From: DAOTXR01 sp034435375
Lineage (GTDB): Bacteria; Chloroflexota; Anaerolineae; Aggregatilineales; UBA3940
DNA: 64,000 nt
Direction of reading: 5' to 3'
Assembly: GCA_034435375.1 (NCBI GenBank)
Contig: DAOTXR010000073.1
Location: forward strand, 124,001 to 188,000
This document shows positions 63,477 to 64,000 of the stretch, in pieces (within the stretch, counting starts at the first letter, position 1; every line of letters starts with the position of its first letter). The position numbers and the translations under genes were made by a program. The notes below the pieces were generated by a model. It made no database searches. It was given only the letters and a program-made list of their open reading frames with translations, and was not told the origin of the DNA.

Positions 63477-64000
63477 ATGCCTGCCAAAGTCTTCTGGGGA
63501 TCGCCTCGTCAGGCCCGGTTGGAGCCAGAGGAGACTCTCCCTCGCAAGCTTGACCTGATCCTGGAAAAGCTCAACCTGCGCGAGCGTGTCAAGGGACATC
63601 GCGTTGCCATCAAGCTGCATCTGGGCCTCGACGTAGGGTACTCGACGGTGCATCCGGTATTCGTGCGGCGGGTGGTGCAAGCTGTGCTAGAGGGCGGGGG
63701 CATGCCATTCGTCACCGACATCGGCTACTCGGTTGGCACAGCCCATACACGTGGCTACACCGCCGAGACGTTGGGTTGCCCGATCTACCCCGCCGCCGGG
63801 ATTGACGATAAATGGATCAGCGTGCAGCCCTACGACTACTGTGGGCTGAAGGAGTTCCAGATTGGTGGGGCGATCAAGGAAGCCACTTTTCTGATCGACC
63901 TGTCACACGTAAAAGGACACCCATCCACCTCCTATGCAGGCGCAATTAAAAACCTGGCGCTGGGCTGCGTGAGTGGCCAGACACGCGGCATCATGCACGA
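63477..64000 (+). CDS. DUF362 family protein (3' partial)
   Basis: The frame begins at ATG 63477 behind GGAGGAA and is open to the end of the window (about 174 codons). The visible part matches DUF362: GHRVAIKLHLG, TDIGYSVGTAHTRGY, and LSHVKGHPSTSYAGAIKNLALG. DUF362 proteins often carry a ferredoxin-like 4Fe-4S domain at the C-terminus, which would lie outside the window. Confidence 0.9.
   Translation, partial: MPAKVFWGSPRQARLEPEETLPRKLDLILEKLNLRERVKGHRVAIKLHLGLDVGYSTVHPVFVRRVVQAVLEGGGMPFVTDIGYSVGTAHTRGYTAETLGCPIYPAAGIDDKWISVQPYDYCGLKEFQIGGAIKEATFLIDLSHVKGHPSTSYAGAIKNLALGCVSGQTRGIMH

Overview
The window is about 60% G+C and gene-dense. It looks like a chromosomal segment of a Chloroflexota bacterium, probably Anaerolineae-like. 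This is inferred from the ccm gene set with a Cys-rich CcmH, many lipoproteins with Pro/Thr-rich linkers, a DUF348/G5/3D wall protein beside VanW and amidase genes, a 7TM-PAS-GAF kinase and a DUF4388-GTPase pair. No transposase, integrase, phage gene, CRISPR array or rRNA was seen. Two genes run off the ends (ccmF on the left, a DUF362 gene on the right).

Bases 1-12.8 kb form a forward cytochrome c maturation block: ccmF, ccmH, a ccmG-like thioredoxin, two zinc-ribbon proteins (one CcmI-like, one with FHA), a c-type cytochrome lipoprotein, ccmA, a VIT1/CCC1 metal transporter, ccmB, ccmC, a 58-codon ccmD and a HypA-like protein. A CPBP protease, a DJ-1 protein and an acetyltransferase are interspersed. 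ccmE is not visible and may lie to the left.

12.8-30 kb is mixed: an archaemetzincin-like protein without its catalytic Glu, bacterioferritin, a GTPase-DUF4388 operon behind a near-consensus promoter, an amidohydrolase, a GH1 glucosidase, a flippase fused to an exported domain, an RNA methyltransferase, hydrolases and a thiolase. tRNA-Ser(GGA) and its terminator follow at 30.1 kb.

30.3-39.3 kb holds lipoproteins, a VOC protein with an operator-rich promoter, a beta-lactamase-like serine hydrolase, the SRP RNA gene, a G5/3D wall protein, a true FadR-type regulator with two perfect FadR-like operators in its own promoter, a B12-type radical SAM enzyme, an amidase and a glutaredoxin-like protein.

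39.4-64 kb carries an SDR, a 2-oxo acid dehydrogenase complex whose E1-alpha gene is separated from E1-beta/E2 by four genes, a PPC-repeat lipoprotein, an ADP-ribosylglycohydrolase homologue with an altered metal site, a DUF169 protein, a large sensor kinase, VanW, CutA, ChrA, a polysaccharide deacetylase, an aldo/keto reductase and a SpoIIE-type phosphatase.

The most notable items are the FadR autoregulatory module, the archaemetzincin-like pseudoprotease, the flippase fusion, and the repeated 20-mer shared by the VOC promoter and the region before the DUF362 gene. Starts were often moved inward from the longest frame where a Shine-Dalgarno sequence, signal peptide or domain boundary favoured it.
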